Shown: piece after piece, positions 42,975-53,000 of the stretch
How the letters are laid out: each line of letters opens with the position of its first letter
Numbering within the stretch: position 1 is the stretch's first letter
DNA from: Fibrivirga algicola
GTDB lineage: Bacteria > Bacteroidota > Bacteroidia > Cytophagales > Spirosomataceae
Assembly: GCF_011742925.1 (NCBI RefSeq)
Contig: NZ_WAEL01000004.1
Coordinates: forward strand, 124,001-188,000
Length of the DNA: 64,000 nt
Direction: 5' to 3'
Notes under the pieces: generated by a model
Seen by the model: only the letters and a program-made list of their open reading frames with translations
Told to the model about the DNA's origin: nothing
Database searches by the model: none
Made by a program: the position numbers and the translations under genes

Positions 42975-45209
42975 ATGAAAGACCTGAAAAATCCGCCTAT
43001 CGATCGGATCGATGGCCGGTTGAAAGTGACCGGCGGGGCAAACTACTTCGCCGATTTCGAACTGCCCAACATGGCCTATTGCGTGCTGGTCGGGAGTGAC
43101 ATTGGCCGCGGCACTATCACCAGCATGGACACCAAAAAGGCGCAGAACGCACCGGGGGTACTCGGCGTGTTCACGCACCAGAATATGCCGCCCATTCCAG
43201 GCTGGGACGCGCCTGTGGGCGGAGAAGCCGACGGCCCAGCGCCCAAGCCGAAAACCGAAGAAACCTACCGAATTCTGAGTAGCCCCAAAATCCTGTTCGA
43301 CGGGCAGCCCATCGCGATGGTAGTGGCCAACAGCCTCGAGCGGGCGACCTACGCGGCATCCCTCGTGAAGGCCACCTACGCCAAACAGGCAACCCGGACC
43401 AAGCTGGAAAAACACCTGGCCGACGGCGTAGCACCGAAGGGAGCCGATGGCGGCAATTACCTGCGGGGTAAGGCCGATGGATACAAGTCGGCCCCGGTCA
43501 CGCTGGAAGCCAATTATACGATTCCCATTGAGGTGCATAACCCTATGGAACTTCACGGTATCGTGGCCCACTGGACGGGCGCTGACACGTTGATGATCTA
43601 CGCCAAAACGCAGGGTGTCAACGCCACGCAGCAGGCTATGGCACAGGCGTTTAAGATTGATCCGAAGAAAATTCGCGTGCATACGGAGTTTATGGGCGGC
43701 GGCTTTGGCATGGGCCTACGTACCTGGCCGCAGGAAACGGCGGTCGTGGCAGTTGCCCGGAAGATTGGCCGGCCGCTAAAGCTGGTGGTTAACCGCTCAC
43801 AAATGTTCACTCTGGTGGGCCACCGCCCGTATACGGTACAGACCATCAATATGGGAGCCGACACCAGCGGCAAGCTGGTTGGCATTGCCCACGCGGCGAC
43901 GGCCGAAACGGCCAGTTACGAAGACTTTACAGAAGCGACCGTTAACATGACCAAGTTCATGTACGACTGCCCGAACGTCAGCACACGATACCGTATCGTA
44001 CGACTCGACCGGAGCGTACCCATCTGGATGCGCGGGCCGGGCGAAGCGTCGGGGGCCTTTGCCCTCGAATCGGCGATGGACGAAATGGCGCATAAACTGG
44101 GGCTCGATCCGATCGAATTCCGGCTGCGCAACTATACCGAAACAGACCCCGAACATAACCGGCCTTATTCGAGCAAAAATCTCAAAGAAGCCTACCAGCG
44201 TGGAGCCGAGGCTATCGGCTGGAGCAAGCGCAAAAACGAACCTGCCAGCCAGCGCGAGGGCGACTGGCTCATCGGCTACGGCATGAGTACGGGTACGTTC
44301 AACGCATTCCGGTGGGAAGCGTCGGCCCGCGCCCTGCTCAACGCCGACGGTTCGCTGACGATTCAAAGCGCCGTAACCGACATTGGACCGGGTACCGGAA
44401 CGGCCCTGACCATGATTGCCCACAACGTACTTGGCGTGCCTATCAACCAGATCAAAGTCGAGTACGGCGACACGTCGTTGCCTAAAGCACCCACCCAGGG
44501 CGGTTCGGCCATTGTATCGGCGGTAGGGTCAGCGGTGTACGACGCGTGCACGAAAATCAAAAAACAGCTGATTGAACTCGCCACTAAAGAGGGTGGTGCA
44601 CTGGCTGGTCGGCAGGCCGATGAGCTGACTATGACCGATGGGATGCTGTCGGTGGAGAAGGAACCCAACCGAAAAACGGCGATGCGTGATCTGATGCGGA
44701 CCAACAACCTGACAGTGATTGATAAAAGTGCCGACTCGAAGGGTGGGCCAGAACAGGCGAAGTATTCCATGTACTCGTTTTCAGTGCATTTCGTGCAGGT
44801 ACGTGTCAATCCGCTGACGGGCGTGGTGCGCGTCTCAAAAGCCGTTAGTGTCGCCGATTCGGGTCGGATCGTCAGTCCTAAAACGGCCGCGAGCCAGATG
44901 ATCGGCGGAGTAGCCGGAGGTATTGGCATGGCCCTGACTGAAGAAGCCATTATCGACCACCGCTTCGGCCGCTTCGTGAACAACAACCTCGCCGATTATC
45001 ACGTAGCGGTTCACGCCGACGTACCTGCCATTGAAACGATTATGATCGACAAGCCCGACCCGATCATCAACCCGATGGGGGCTAAAGGCATGGGCGAAAT
45101 AGCTCTGATCGGTTTTGCCGGCGCGGTTGCCAACGCGGTCTTCAACGCCACCGGCCAGCGCGTTCGTGATTTACCGATTACCCCGGACAAGCTACTTCGA
45201 ACGGTATAG
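42975..45209 (+). CDS. paoC: Aldehyde/xanthine dehydrogenase, molybdopterin subunit
   Basis: 744 residues, the catalytic subunit holding the molybdenum cofactor. PAO/XDH family segments are clear: DRIDGRLKVTGGANYFADF at the start, HNPMELHG, EFMGGGFGMGLRTWPQE, WMRGPGEASGAFALESAMDEMAHKLGLDPIEFRLRN, GTGTALTMIAH, and the catalytic glutamate in GAKGMGEIALIGFAGAVANAV near the C-terminus. Start is 2 bp after the paoB stop. With the Tat signal on PaoA, the enzyme is expected in the periplasm and to oxidise aldehydes, giving electrons to an unknown acceptor, possibly the cytochrome gene that follows. Confidence 0.93.
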   Translation: MKDLKNPPIDRIDGRLKVTGGANYFADFELPNMAYCVLVGSDIGRGTITSMDTKKAQNAPGVLGVFTHQNMPPIPGWDAPVGGEADGPAPKPKTEETYRILSSPKILFDGQPIAMVVANSLERATYAASLVKATYAKQATRTKLEKHLADGVAPKGADGGNYLRGKADGYKSAPVTLEANYTIPIEVHNPMELHGIVAHWTGADTLMIYAKTQGVNATQQAMAQAFKIDPKKIRVHTEFMGGGFGMGLRTWPQETAVVAVARKIGRPLKLVVNRSQMFTLVGHRPYTVQTINMGADTSGKLVGIAHAATAETASYEDFTEATVNMTKFMYDCPNVSTRYRIVRLDRSVPIWMRGPGEASGAFALESAMDEMAHKLGLDPIEFRLRNYTETDPEHNRPYSSKNLKEAYQRGAEAIGWSKRKNEPASQREGDWLIGYGMSTGTFNAFRWEASARALLNADGSLTIQSAVTDIGPGTGTALTMIAHNVLGVPINQIKVEYGDTSLPKAPTQGGSAIVSAVGSAVYDACTKIKKQLIELATKEGGALAGRQADELTMTDGMLSVEKEPNRKTAMRDLMRTNNLTVIDKSADSKGGPEQAKYSMYSFSVHFVQVRVNPLTGVVRVSKAVSVADSGRIVSPKTAASQMIGGVAGGIGMALTEEAIIDHRFGRFVNNNLADYHVAVHADVPAIETIMIDKPDPIINPMGAKGMGEIALIGFAGAVANAVFNATGQRVRDLPITPDKLLRTV

Positions 45210-45216
45210 ATCAGCT

Positions 45217-45248
45217 TTGGGAGCTAATCGACACTGATTAGCTCCCAA
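45217..45248. repeat. Hairpin after paoC
   Basis: TTGGGAGCTAATC (45217-45229) pairs with GATTAGCTCCCAA (45236-45248), 6-nt loop; it starts 8 bp past the paoC stop. No T-run, so it may be a 3' structure or separate the cytochrome gene. Confidence 0.6.
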
Positions 45249-45347
45249 GACGGGTCATGCTGCGTTAACAGTATGGCCGCCAGAATGAACGCCTAGCGTG
45301 TAAATTGCCACGCAGGAAATCGGAAATAGACCTACATCAAGAGAGTC

Positions 45348-46778
45348 ATGCCTAAGTCATTTGCGGCCATGTTGCCCCCCGGAAAGTTAGTGGCCCTCGC
45401 CGGTTTATGCCTGACGCTGTCAGTTCAGACACTAGCGCAAAATGGACAAATCGTCTACAAAAACTACTGTGCCGGTTGTCATGGCGCGCAACTGAAAGGC
45501 AGCGCAGGCCCCGCACTTATCAAAAAAGAATGGAAACACGGTGGTGACCGGGCCTCATTGCTCACTACGATTCGGAACGGGATTCCGTCGACCGAAATGA
45601 GCAAATTCGACGGGGTGTTGTCGGCGAAAGAGATCGAAGCGGTCACCGATTTTATTCTCAACGCGCAGACATCGCCGGAACTGGTCAGAAAAACAGATTT
45701 ACCTCTGCATGTCGATACTAAACGGTATAAGCTCAGGATTGAGAAACTGGTAACTGAAGGGCTGCTTAGTCCCTGGGGCATTGAATTCGTCGATTCGAAT
45801 CAGGCTTACATCACCGGCAAGAATGGCGAGCTTTTCTCGCTGGTAAACGGCAAACTGGACAATCAGCCAATAACCGGCCTGCCAAAAGTATACGGAACAG
45901 ATCTGGTTGGGGGCATGATGGACCTAGCGCTTGACCCCGACTACAAAACCAACGGCTGGATATACATCGGATTCAGTCATAATCCGCAGAACAGTACGGA
46001 CAAGAAGACACCGGGCATGACCAAAATCGTTCGGGGTAAGGTGCAGTCGCATCAATGGGTAAACGAACAAACCTTGTTTCAGGTGCCGGACTCGTTGCTG
46101 GTAACGGGTGGCACACGCTGGGGATGCCGTTTTCTTTTCGACAGGCAGGGGCATCTCTTTTTTACCATTGGCGATATGAACCGCGCCAACGATGCCCAGA
46201 TAGTATCGAAACCATCGGGCAAGATTTACCGAATCAACGCCGACGGCTCCATTCCCAACGACAACCCACTCTATGGCCAGTCGACTGCCTTGCAGGCTAT
46301 CTACAGTTGGGGGAATCGCAACGCGCAGGGCCTCGCCCAGCACCCCGTAACCGGCATTGTTTACGCCAGCGAACACGGACCGCAGGGAGGCGACGAGTTG
46401 AATATACTGAAAAAGGGGGCTAACTACGGGTGGCCGGTGATCACCTACGGCATCGACTACAACGGTAGTATCATTACCAACGAAACCCAGCGGGAAGGCA
46501 TGGAGCAACCTATAACCTACTGGACGCCGTCCATTGCCGTTAGCGCCATCGAGTTCGTGACCGGTAAGCGTTTTCCGCGCTGGCAAAACAACCTGCTGGT
46601 GACCGCGCTCAAGTTTGAAGAGATCAGGCGACTGGTTGTCGATGGCGACAAGGTAACCGAGCAGGAGGTATTGCTGAAAGGGTATGGCCGGGTGCGGGAC
46701 TTAAAAATCGGGCCCGACGGCGCTCTATACGTACTTACCAACAGTCCGGATGCGCTCCTGCGGATCACGCCTGAGTAA
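45348..46778 (+). CDS. Cytochrome c fused to PQQ-dependent sugar dehydrogenase-like propeller
   Basis: 476 residues. Signal peptide (about 1-30). A cytochrome c domain follows with the haem motif CAGCH near 43-47 and a methionine in ...GIPSTEMSKF as the likely sixth ligand. From about 125 a six-bladed beta-propeller of the soluble glucose dehydrogenase/PQQ sugar dehydrogenase family starts: GLLSPWGIEFVDS, MMDLALDPDY, GGTRWGCRFLFD, YSWGNRNAQGLA, EHGPQGGDELNILKKGANYGWP. This order (cytochrome before propeller) gives a self-contained electron-transfer unit. It lies 138 bp after paoC and could accept its electrons; that is inference. Confidence 0.85.
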   Translation: MPKSFAAMLPPGKLVALAGLCLTLSVQTLAQNGQIVYKNYCAGCHGAQLKGSAGPALIKKEWKHGGDRASLLTTIRNGIPSTEMSKFDGVLSAKEIEAVTDFILNAQTSPELVRKTDLPLHVDTKRYKLRIEKLVTEGLLSPWGIEFVDSNQAYITGKNGELFSLVNGKLDNQPITGLPKVYGTDLVGGMMDLALDPDYKTNGWIYIGFSHNPQNSTDKKTPGMTKIVRGKVQSHQWVNEQTLFQVPDSLLVTGGTRWGCRFLFDRQGHLFFTIGDMNRANDAQIVSKPSGKIYRINADGSIPNDNPLYGQSTALQAIYSWGNRNAQGLAQHPVTGIVYASEHGPQGGDELNILKKGANYGWPVITYGIDYNGSIITNETQREGMEQPITYWTPSIAVSAIEFVTGKRFPRWQNNLLVTALKFEEIRRLVVDGDKVTEQEVLLKGYGRVRDLKIGPDGALYVLTNSPDALLRITPE

Positions 46779-46843
46779 CAGTCACAGCGGCATTGAGCTA
46801 GGCGGGAAAGCCTACGCAGCGTTCATTTTATCTTACGTTCAAA

Positions 46844-47419
46844 ATGACTACTCAATTACCTGACAGCCCTATTTTTCAACGACTTCAAGCTGGTGAGCTA
46901 CTCCGCAAGGATGATCCGGAATACGGCCGGTTTAGCGAGGTCGTTTCGCGTACCATCCGGCTTTGCGTGTTAATGAACGCAACGGCTACTGATACCGATC
47001 AGGTACGTACCCAACTAAGCACTATCATCGGTACCCAGATCGACCCGTCGACCACGATCTTTCCGCCCTTTCATACCAACTTTGGCCGATCGATTCGGCT
47101 TGGCAAAAACATCTTTATCAACCATGCCTGCTCCTTTCTGGACATTGGCGGCATCACTATTGAGGACGATGTACAGCTAGGCCCGCGCGTCAATCTCACG
47201 TCCGAAAATCACCCGCTGGACCCCACCGACCGTACGACGCTGATCCCACAGCCCATCGTCATCAAACGCAACGCCTGGATTGGGGCGGGGGCCACTATTT
47301 TACCCGGCGTGACAGTTGGCGAAAATGCAGTTGTAGCCGCTGGCGCAGTGGTGAGCCGCGACGTACCCCCGAACACCGTCGTAGCGGGTGTACCGGCGAA
47401 AGTTGTCAAGACACTCTGA
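46844..47419 (+). CDS. Maltose O-acetyltransferase-like hexapeptide transferase
   Basis: 191 residues. Left-handed beta-helix with hexapeptide repeats ([92 protein letters not shown]). The catalytic histidine is in SENHPLD. It follows the NodL/LacA/Maa layout, acetyl-CoA dependent, cytoplasmic. The acceptor sugar is unknown. It sits between cytochrome and decarboxylase genes, a neighbour combination common in AraC-controlled oxidoreductase clusters. Confidence 0.88.
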   Translation: MTTQLPDSPIFQRLQAGELLRKDDPEYGRFSEVVSRTIRLCVLMNATATDTDQVRTQLSTIIGTQIDPSTTIFPPFHTNFGRSIRLGKNIFINHACSFLDIGGITIEDDVQLGPRVNLTSENHPLDPTDRTTLIPQPIVIKRNAWIGAGATILPGVTVGENAVVAAGAVVSRDVPPNTVVAGVPAKVVKTL

Positions 47420-47492
47420 GAGTTGCCGACTACACAAGTGATATTCGCAAAAGGAGTACTATGGAGTTGCTACTCCCAGATCGATACCGTTA

Positions 47493-48557
47493 ATGAGCAA
47501 AACTACCTTTTGGCAAACGCTGGTGCTATTTAGTGCACTATTGCCGACTACAGACATGAATGCCCAGTCATTTACAGCCACTAGTCAGACATTGAGCGCC
47601 CGACAGCAGAGTACTGTGGCTATCTCTGCGTTAACAGCCACTGGTGATTTGGAACGCCTGAAAGTGCAGCTCGCCACAGGGTTAGATGCTGGACTGACGG
47701 TAAATGAGATCAAAGAGCAACTGGTACAACTCTATGCTTACTGCGGCTTTCCCAGAAGTCTGAACGGCATACATACATTCATGACGGTGCTGGACGAACG
47801 CCGAAAGAAAGGCATTAAGGATCCGCCGGGAAAGGACATTCAGTTACCGAACCACCGCCCCGACACGTACGAAAAAGGCCGGAAAGTGTTGGAAACGTTA
47901 ACTAAAACCCCTCAGTCGAAGCCTGCGCCTGGTTTCGGCGAATTCGCGCCCCGAATTGATGCCTTTTTGAAAGAGCATCTGTTCGCTGATGTATTCGACA
48001 GTGATGTACTTACGTATCAGCAACGGGAACTGATCACTATAGCTGCACTTACAGCCATGTCAGGCGTTGTGCCGCAACTGGAATCGCACCTGAAAATGGG
48101 TAGGAATGTTGGCCTGACCGAGCGCCAATTAGTACAGGTTGCCGACTTGATTGACACGCTCATCAGTCGAACTCAGGCTAACACGTTGAGAAAACTGCTG
48201 GCAACACCTACTTCCCCCATCATTGAGCCGGACATGATGGTACGCATTGCCGAAATCGAGATTGTGCCGGATTACCTGGACGAGTACAAAGCTATCCTGG
48301 CAGAAGAAGCGACAGCATCCGTAAAAATTGAGCCAGGTGTACTGGTCATTTTTCCAATGTACGAGCAGGAGCAGCCAACCCGATTCAAACTGGTTGAAAT
48401 ATACGCTACCAAAGCTGCCTATGAATCACATCTAAAAACACCACATTTTCAACGGTATAAAACCTCGACTCAGAAGATGGTGAAATCGCTGAAGCTGATT
48501 GAGATGAGTAGCGTCACTCCTGACTTAATGACGGAGCTTTTTAAAAAGCTGAACTAA
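47493..48557 (+). CDS. Carboxymuconolactone decarboxylase repeats fused to an ABM monooxygenase-like domain
   Basis: 354 residues. Signal peptide-like start (1-24). Two carboxymuconolactone decarboxylase (AhpD-fold) modules: one in 35-115 (AISALTATGDLERLKVQLATGLDAGLTVNEIKEQLVQLYAYCGFPRSLNG) and one in 160-245 (ELITIAALTAMSGVVPQLESHLKMGRNVGLTERQLVQ). The C-terminal ~100 residues (from MMVRIAEIEIVPDYLDEYKAILAEE) are an antibiotic-biosynthesis-monooxygenase (ABM) fold. The first module keeps one cysteine (YCGF) but not the CxxC of AhpD peroxidases. The fusion suggests a peroxide- or quinone-linked function; not established. Confidence 0.85.
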   Translation: MSKTTFWQTLVLFSALLPTTDMNAQSFTATSQTLSARQQSTVAISALTATGDLERLKVQLATGLDAGLTVNEIKEQLVQLYAYCGFPRSLNGIHTFMTVLDERRKKGIKDPPGKDIQLPNHRPDTYEKGRKVLETLTKTPQSKPAPGFGEFAPRIDAFLKEHLFADVFDSDVLTYQQRELITIAALTAMSGVVPQLESHLKMGRNVGLTERQLVQVADLIDTLISRTQANTLRKLLATPTSPIIEPDMMVRIAEIEIVPDYLDEYKAILAEEATASVKIEPGVLVIFPMYEQEQPTRFKLVEIYATKAAYESHLKTPHFQRYKTSTQKMVKSLKLIEMSSVTPDLMTELFKKLN

Positions 48558-48610
48558 CGGCTGCCCACAGGTGAAATCAGATTTTCTTTGTGCAGTTAGC
48601 CACAAGCACG

Positions 48611-49057
48611 CTAGTTGACGCGCTTATATTTTTCGATGATGATGTGGTCGACGCCTGCCTTCTCTACCTTTTCGACGCCACGTTGAATTAAAGTGTCGTT
48701 GGCGAACGTAATGGTGAAATCAAACTTATTTCCCTCCCATCGCTTGTCGCCGAAATAGTCCAAATATTCGGTATAGTTATCGCCAGTCAGCGTGTATTTA
48801 CCGCCACCGGCGCTAAACGGGGCGGCTGTTGAATCGGTGGCCGTACCGGTGTCGTGGTTCAAAAACGCAAAGTGGGTCGCGTTAATGATCTTGATCATCT
48901 TGCGTTTAGGGTCGAACGTAGAGGTTGTTTTTCCCGCTTCCGTGCTGGAAGCATCGACTAATTCCCAGGTACCAACCAGTGAATTAGCTGTCGGGGCGGA
49001 TGAACAACCGAACAATAAGAAGGCAACAAAAAAAGCTAGTAAAGCACTGAATTTCAT
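48611..49057 (-). CDS. Lipocalin-like lipoprotein
   Basis: 148 residues. Lipoprotein signal with lipobox LLFGC (about Cys18). The mature part starts LVGTWELVDASS, the typical lipocalin-like opening in Bacteroidota, followed by beta strands (HFAFLNHDTGT, GGGKYTLTGDNYTEYLDYFGDK, FDFTITFANDTLIQRGV). A ligand cannot be predicted. Convergent with the decarboxylase fusion gene. Confidence 0.75.
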   Translation of the reverse strand: MKFSALLAFFVAFLLFGCSSAPTANSLVGTWELVDASSTEAGKTTSTFDPKRKMIKIINATHFAFLNHDTGTATDSTAAPFSAGGGKYTLTGDNYTEYLDYFGDKRWEGNKFDFTITFANDTLIQRGVEKVEKAGVDHIIIEKYKRVN

Positions 49058-49149
49058 ACATTTATTGATTTAAGAATAGATAGGTATTCGGGAAATTCGA
49101 AAGCGTAAGTGCTCATCTCAACGTAGGCAGGCAAGCCATATACTGCTTC

Positions 49150-49503
49150 CTACTCGTATTGAATAAACTCCATCCGATTGCCGAAGGGATCGCGAATAAA
49201 GAAGCGGTCACGCCCTTCAATAACAGATGAGTAACTTATTTCTATCCCTTTTGCCAGTAGTTCCCTCTTAGCTTCTTCCAGGTCGGTAACCTCAAAAGCG
49301 GGATGCCGTAATGACAAACTGCCGCCAGCCTCCTCGCGCAAATGCAACTGAACGTCGGCAATCTCGAACCAGATTGCCCCTGCCGGATGATCGCCCGGAA
49401 TCTCGGTTAGCCCAAGTACCTGCGCATAAAAAGCCCGCGCTTCGTCAGTCTTCCGTTCGGGAATTGCCACCAGCACATGGTCCAGGCGTTTGAATTGAAT
49501 CAT
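49150..49503 (-). CDS. VOC/glyoxalase-like protein
   Basis: 117 residues, single vicinal-oxygen-chelate domain: LDHVLVAIPERKTDEARAFYAQVLGLTEIPG, HLREEAGGSLSLRHPAFEVTDLEEAKREL, FFIRDPFGNRMEFIQYE. The metal-binding pattern (His in LDHV, His in LRHPAF, Glu in MEFI) is complete. Such proteins include glyoxalases, dioxygenases and resistance proteins; substrate is unknown. Confidence 0.88.
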   Translation of the reverse strand: MIQFKRLDHVLVAIPERKTDEARAFYAQVLGLTEIPGDHPAGAIWFEIADVQLHLREEAGGSLSLRHPAFEVTDLEEAKRELLAKGIEISYSSVIEGRDRFFIRDPFGNRMEFIQYE

Positions 49504-49562
49504 CTATATTTTATTTAAACGCGAAGCTGTGCATTCAGCCTTTGTTATCCAACTACTGCATA

Positions 49563-49590
49563 AAAAAAGCCCGCCGAAGCGAGCTTTTTT
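49563..49590 (-). terminator. Terminator of rpoD
   Basis: An A-run and T-run flank a GC-rich stem (AAAAAAGC...GCTTTTTT, loop CGAA, one mismatch), 20 bp after the rpoD stop on the minus strand. Confidence 0.75.
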
Positions 49591-49612
49591 GTAACCTGTG
49601 TACGCGAGTACC

Positions 49613-50476
49613 TTAACCTAGGTACGTCTTCAGCGCTTTCGAGCGTGACGTATGGCGCAGGCGGCGAATGGCTTTCTCTTTAATCTGACGAACGCGCTCA
49701 CGGGTCAGGTTAAATTTCTCACCAATCTCTTCCAGCGTCATCGCGTGTTCACCGTTCAGACCGAAGTAGAGCGTGATCACGTCGGCTTCACGCTGGGTTA
49801 GCGTTGAGAGGGCGCGTTGCACTTCCTTACGGAGTGAATCGTTGATCAGGCCCGAATCAGGCTTGTCTTCACCGTCGTTTTCGAGTACGTCGAGCAGGCT
49901 GTTTTCTTCACCCTGCACGAACGGCGCATCCATGGATACGTGCCGGCCCGAAATCTTGAGAGTGTCAACAACTTCTGCCGGTGAGATCTCCAGTACAGCG
50001 GCTAGCTCTTCCGGTGATGGCTCGCGCTCGAATTTCTGCTCCAGGTCAGAGAAGGTTTTCGAGATTTTGTTGAGCGAACCGACCCGGTTCAACGGCAGAC
50101 GAACAATACGAGACTGCTCTGCCAGGGCCTGCAAAATCGACTGACGAATCCACCAAACTGCGTACGAAATAAATTTAAAGCCACGCGTCTCGTCAAAGCG
50201 CTGAGCGGCTTTGATCAGGCCGAGGTTACCCTCGTTGATCAAATCACCCAGGGAGAGACCCTGGTTTTGGTATTGCTTGGCAACCGACACTACGAAACGT
50301 AAGTTGGCCTTTGTTAATCGTTCCAGTGAAAGCTGATCCCCTTCCCGAATCTTCTGGGCGAGGGTTACTTCTTCGTCTGGTGTCAGCAGGTCAACCTTAC
50401 CAATTTCCTGAAGGTACTTATCCAGGGACTGGGATTCACGGTTGGTAATCTGTTTTGAAATTTTTAGCTGTCTCAT
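49613..50476 (-). CDS. rpoD: Primary RNA polymerase sigma factor (RpoD/SigA)
   Basis: 287 residues from the ATG at 50476, starting [22 protein letters not shown], the standard Bacteroidota start; the longer frame adds an unrelated leader. Regions 1.2, 2 ([55 protein letters not shown]), 3 and 4 ([28 protein letters not shown]) are all present. The short form without the ~250-residue non-conserved N-terminal region is normal in this phylum. It recognises TTTG/TAnnTTTG promoters. Downstream of rpsO and pnp, probably part of their transcript (74 bp gap). Confidence 0.97.
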   Translation of the reverse strand: MRQLKISKQITNRESQSLDKYLQEIGKVDLLTPDEEVTLAQKIREGDQLSLERLTKANLRFVVSVAKQYQNQGLSLGDLINEGNLGLIKAAQRFDETRGFKFISYAVWWIRQSILQALAEQSRIVRLPLNRVGSLNKISKTFSDLEQKFEREPSPEELAAVLEISPAEVVDTLKISGRHVSMDAPFVQGEENSLLDVLENDGEDKPDSGLINDSLRKEVQRALSTLTQREADVITLYFGLNGEHAMTLEEIGEKFNLTRERVRQIKEKAIRRLRHTSRSKALKTYLG

Positions 50477-50550
50477 GTATCTGCTGAGGATGGTGCTGTA
50501 TAGGCATATAAACCTATACAACGGGCACACGTGCTTATCTTGTCAACAAT

Positions 50551-52686
50551 CTATGCTTTGGTATTGTTCTCTGGGCGAGGTAAGAGTGCTTTACGAGATA
50601 AACGGTATTTTCCCGTCTTTTTGTCAATCTCAACTAACTTAACCCGAACAACTTCGCCCACCTGGAACACGCCATCCATTGTTTCCAGACGCTCCCACTT
50701 CACCTCAGAGATGTGCAGCAGACCATCTTTACCCGGCAGGAATTCAACGAAGGCGCCAAATGGCTGAATCGTCTTCACCTTACCGTCATAAATTTCGCCT
50801 ACTTCAGCCGTGGCCGTAATGCCTTTCACGCGGCTAACCGCTTTATCCATGCTCTCTTTGTTGGTCGCATAGATGCTAACGAAGCCCGATCCTTCACGCT
50901 CTTCGATGTTGACCGTAGCCCCCGATTCGCGCTGAATCTCCTGAACAACTTTACCACCGGGTCCGATTACTGAACCGATCTGATCCTGCGCAATCTTGAT
51001 CACGTAGGCCCGTGGCGCGAATGGCTTCAGATCTGGCTTAACCGCCTCAAGACCTTTCTTCATTTCACCCAGGATGTGTAACCGACCGGCACGCGCCTGA
51101 TTCAGAGCTTCAGTCAGGATTTCGTACGACAGGCCGTTCACCTTCATGTCCATCTGAACCGCGGTGATTCCTTTCTCCGTACCTGTTACTTTGAAGTCCA
51201 TATCACCCAGGTGGTCTTCATCACCCAGGATGTCAGACAGTACGGCGTATTTACCCGTGGCTTCGTCAGAAATCAAGCCCATGGCGATACCGGCTACGGG
51301 TGCTTTGATTTTGATACCGGCGTCCATCAGGGCTAACGTACCTGCACAAACCGTTGCCATCGACGACGAACCGTTTGATTCCAGGATGTCAGATACGATA
51401 CGGATTGTGTATGGGTTGTCGGCACCTTCGGGCAGCATGCCTTTCAGCGCGCGGTGAGCCAGGTTACCATGACCAATTTCGCGACGGCTGGCGCCCCGGT
51501 TTGGTTTTACTTCACCCGTAGAGAAACCGGGGAAGTTGTAGTGCAACAGGAATTTGTTGTAACCCTGCGACAATGCCTGGTCAACAATTTGCTCATCGAG
51601 CTTGGTGCCCAGCGTAACGGTCGTCATCGACTGCGTTTCGCCACGGGTGAACACGGCTGAACCGTGAGCGCGCGGAAGGTAGTCTACTTCGCACTGGATG
51701 GGGCGGATCTCGTCGAGCTTACGGCTATCCAGACGGTAGCGTTCGTTCAGCACCAGGTTCCGGGAAGCTTCCCAAACCACGTCGCTGAAGTACGTCTTCA
51801 CCAGCGAGGTATTTACCTCTGTACCTTCTGGCAGTAAGGCAAGGTATTCTTCGCGAACAGCCTTGAAGCCTTCAGAACGCGCTTTTTTGCTCGCCTGGCC
51901 TTTCAGCGCTACTTCATATACCTTGTCGTACGTAGCTGCATGAACCGCTTTCCGAAGTTCTTCGTCATGCGTTTCGTGGTTGTAGGTACGTTTCTCGGTT
52001 TTGCCAACTTTTGCTTCGAGTTCTTTCTGAGCTGCACACTGCGCCTTGATGACGTCATGAGCAATCTTCAGGGCCTCTACTACTTCAGCTTCCTGACACT
52101 CTTTCATTTCACCTTCAACCATGTTGATATCGTTGGCGTTGGCCGCTACGATCAGGTCGAGGGTGGCGCGCTCCAGTTCTGAAGCAAGCGGGTTAATTTT
52201 ATATTGTCCGTCGATTTTGGCAACGCGAACCTCCGAAATTGGTCCGTTGAAGGGGATATCCGACACGGCAAGGGCCGCTGAAGCCGCCAGGGCAGCCAGT
52301 TGGTCGGGCAGCACCTCGGGATCGGCCGAGATCATGGTGATCATCACCTGGGTATCGCCGTGGAAATCTTCGGGGAAGGTGGGCCGCAAGGCACGGTCAA
52401 CCAGACGGGAAATCAGAATTTCATAATCCGACAACCGGCCTTCACGACGCTGGAAACTACCGGGGATACGACCCGCTGACGCGAATTTTTCCTGATAATC
52501 AACAGATAGAGGCAGGAAATCGATACCCTCGCGGGCCTCTTTACTCGCTACGACGGTGGCTAACAACATGGTGTCGCCTAACCGAACAACAACGGCTCCG
52601 TCGGCCTGACGGGCCAGCTTGCCGGTTTCAATGGTAATTTCCCGACCATCGGGAAGTGCAACCGTTTGCGTGGTGACTTGAAACAT
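50551..52686 (-). CDS. pnp: Polyribonucleotide nucleotidyltransferase (PNPase)
   Basis: 711 residues. Phosphorolytic 3'-5' exoribonuclease of mRNA decay. Two RNase PH domains (1-~220 and ~330-550) around an alpha-helical linker, then KH ([35 protein letters not shown], about 565-620) and S1 ([33 protein letters not shown], about 635-700). Conserved motifs [27 protein letters not shown] and MDFKVTGT are seen. Same order as in many genomes, rpsO then pnp. Confidence 0.97.
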   Translation of the reverse strand: MFQVTTQTVALPDGREITIETGKLARQADGAVVVRLGDTMLLATVVASKEAREGIDFLPLSVDYQEKFASAGRIPGSFQRREGRLSDYEILISRLVDRALRPTFPEDFHGDTQVMITMISADPEVLPDQLAALAASAALAVSDIPFNGPISEVRVAKIDGQYKINPLASELERATLDLIVAANANDINMVEGEMKECQEAEVVEALKIAHDVIKAQCAAQKELEAKVGKTEKRTYNHETHDEELRKAVHAATYDKVYEVALKGQASKKARSEGFKAVREEYLALLPEGTEVNTSLVKTYFSDVVWEASRNLVLNERYRLDSRKLDEIRPIQCEVDYLPRAHGSAVFTRGETQSMTTVTLGTKLDEQIVDQALSQGYNKFLLHYNFPGFSTGEVKPNRGASRREIGHGNLAHRALKGMLPEGADNPYTIRIVSDILESNGSSSMATVCAGTLALMDAGIKIKAPVAGIAMGLISDEATGKYAVLSDILGDEDHLGDMDFKVTGTEKGITAVQMDMKVNGLSYEILTEALNQARAGRLHILGEMKKGLEAVKPDLKPFAPRAYVIKIAQDQIGSVIGPGGKVVQEIQRESGATVNIEEREGSGFVSIYATNKESMDKAVSRVKGITATAEVGEIYDGKVKTIQPFGAFVEFLPGKDGLLHISEVKWERLETMDGVFQVGEVVRVKLVEIDKKTGKYRLSRKALLPRPENNTKA

Positions 52687-53000
52687 ACAACAGATTTAGA
52701 TTCTCGCTACAACAGCTTTAAAACATCACTTGAACTCACTCCTACCGCTTTCACCACAAAAAAGAACAACGCCAGACAACCCGGTCCATAAACTGGAAGG
52801 TTATGACCTTCACAAGGCAGACTTACTGCCTACGACAACCTGCTACTGGGTATTCTTGATCACGACTTCGAGCAGCCAGAGGGGCGTAACACTGACGCTA
52901 GCCTCTGCACTACAACTTAGACGACTAATTCAACGAATGGGCACATAAGAAAAACAGGGAACTCGCTAGCGAGTTCCCTGTTTTTTGACAACCTGTCCGC
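52687..53000. other. pnp leader between rpsO and pnp, with small hairpins
   Basis: About 314 bp with no gene. It holds AAGGT (52797-52801)/ACCTT (52806-52810), AGGCAG (52815-52820)/CTGCCT (52826-52831) and the terminator palindrome at 52951-52984. In E. coli the pnp leader is cleaved by RNase III for autoregulation; similar control here is possible, but only inferred. Confidence 0.5.
52951..52984 (-). terminator. Perfect 34-bp palindrome after rpsO
   Basis: Positions 52951-52967 and 52968-52984 are perfect inverse complements (AAAACAGGGAACTCGCT and its inverse), with T-runs on both sides. It lies 17 bp past the rpsO stop, so pnp may often be transcribed from its own promoter or by read-through. 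Confidence 0.85.

Noticed and set aside
42891-43682. Minus-strand open frame of 263 codons in paoC
   Set aside because: Antisense shadow of the molybdopterin subunit.
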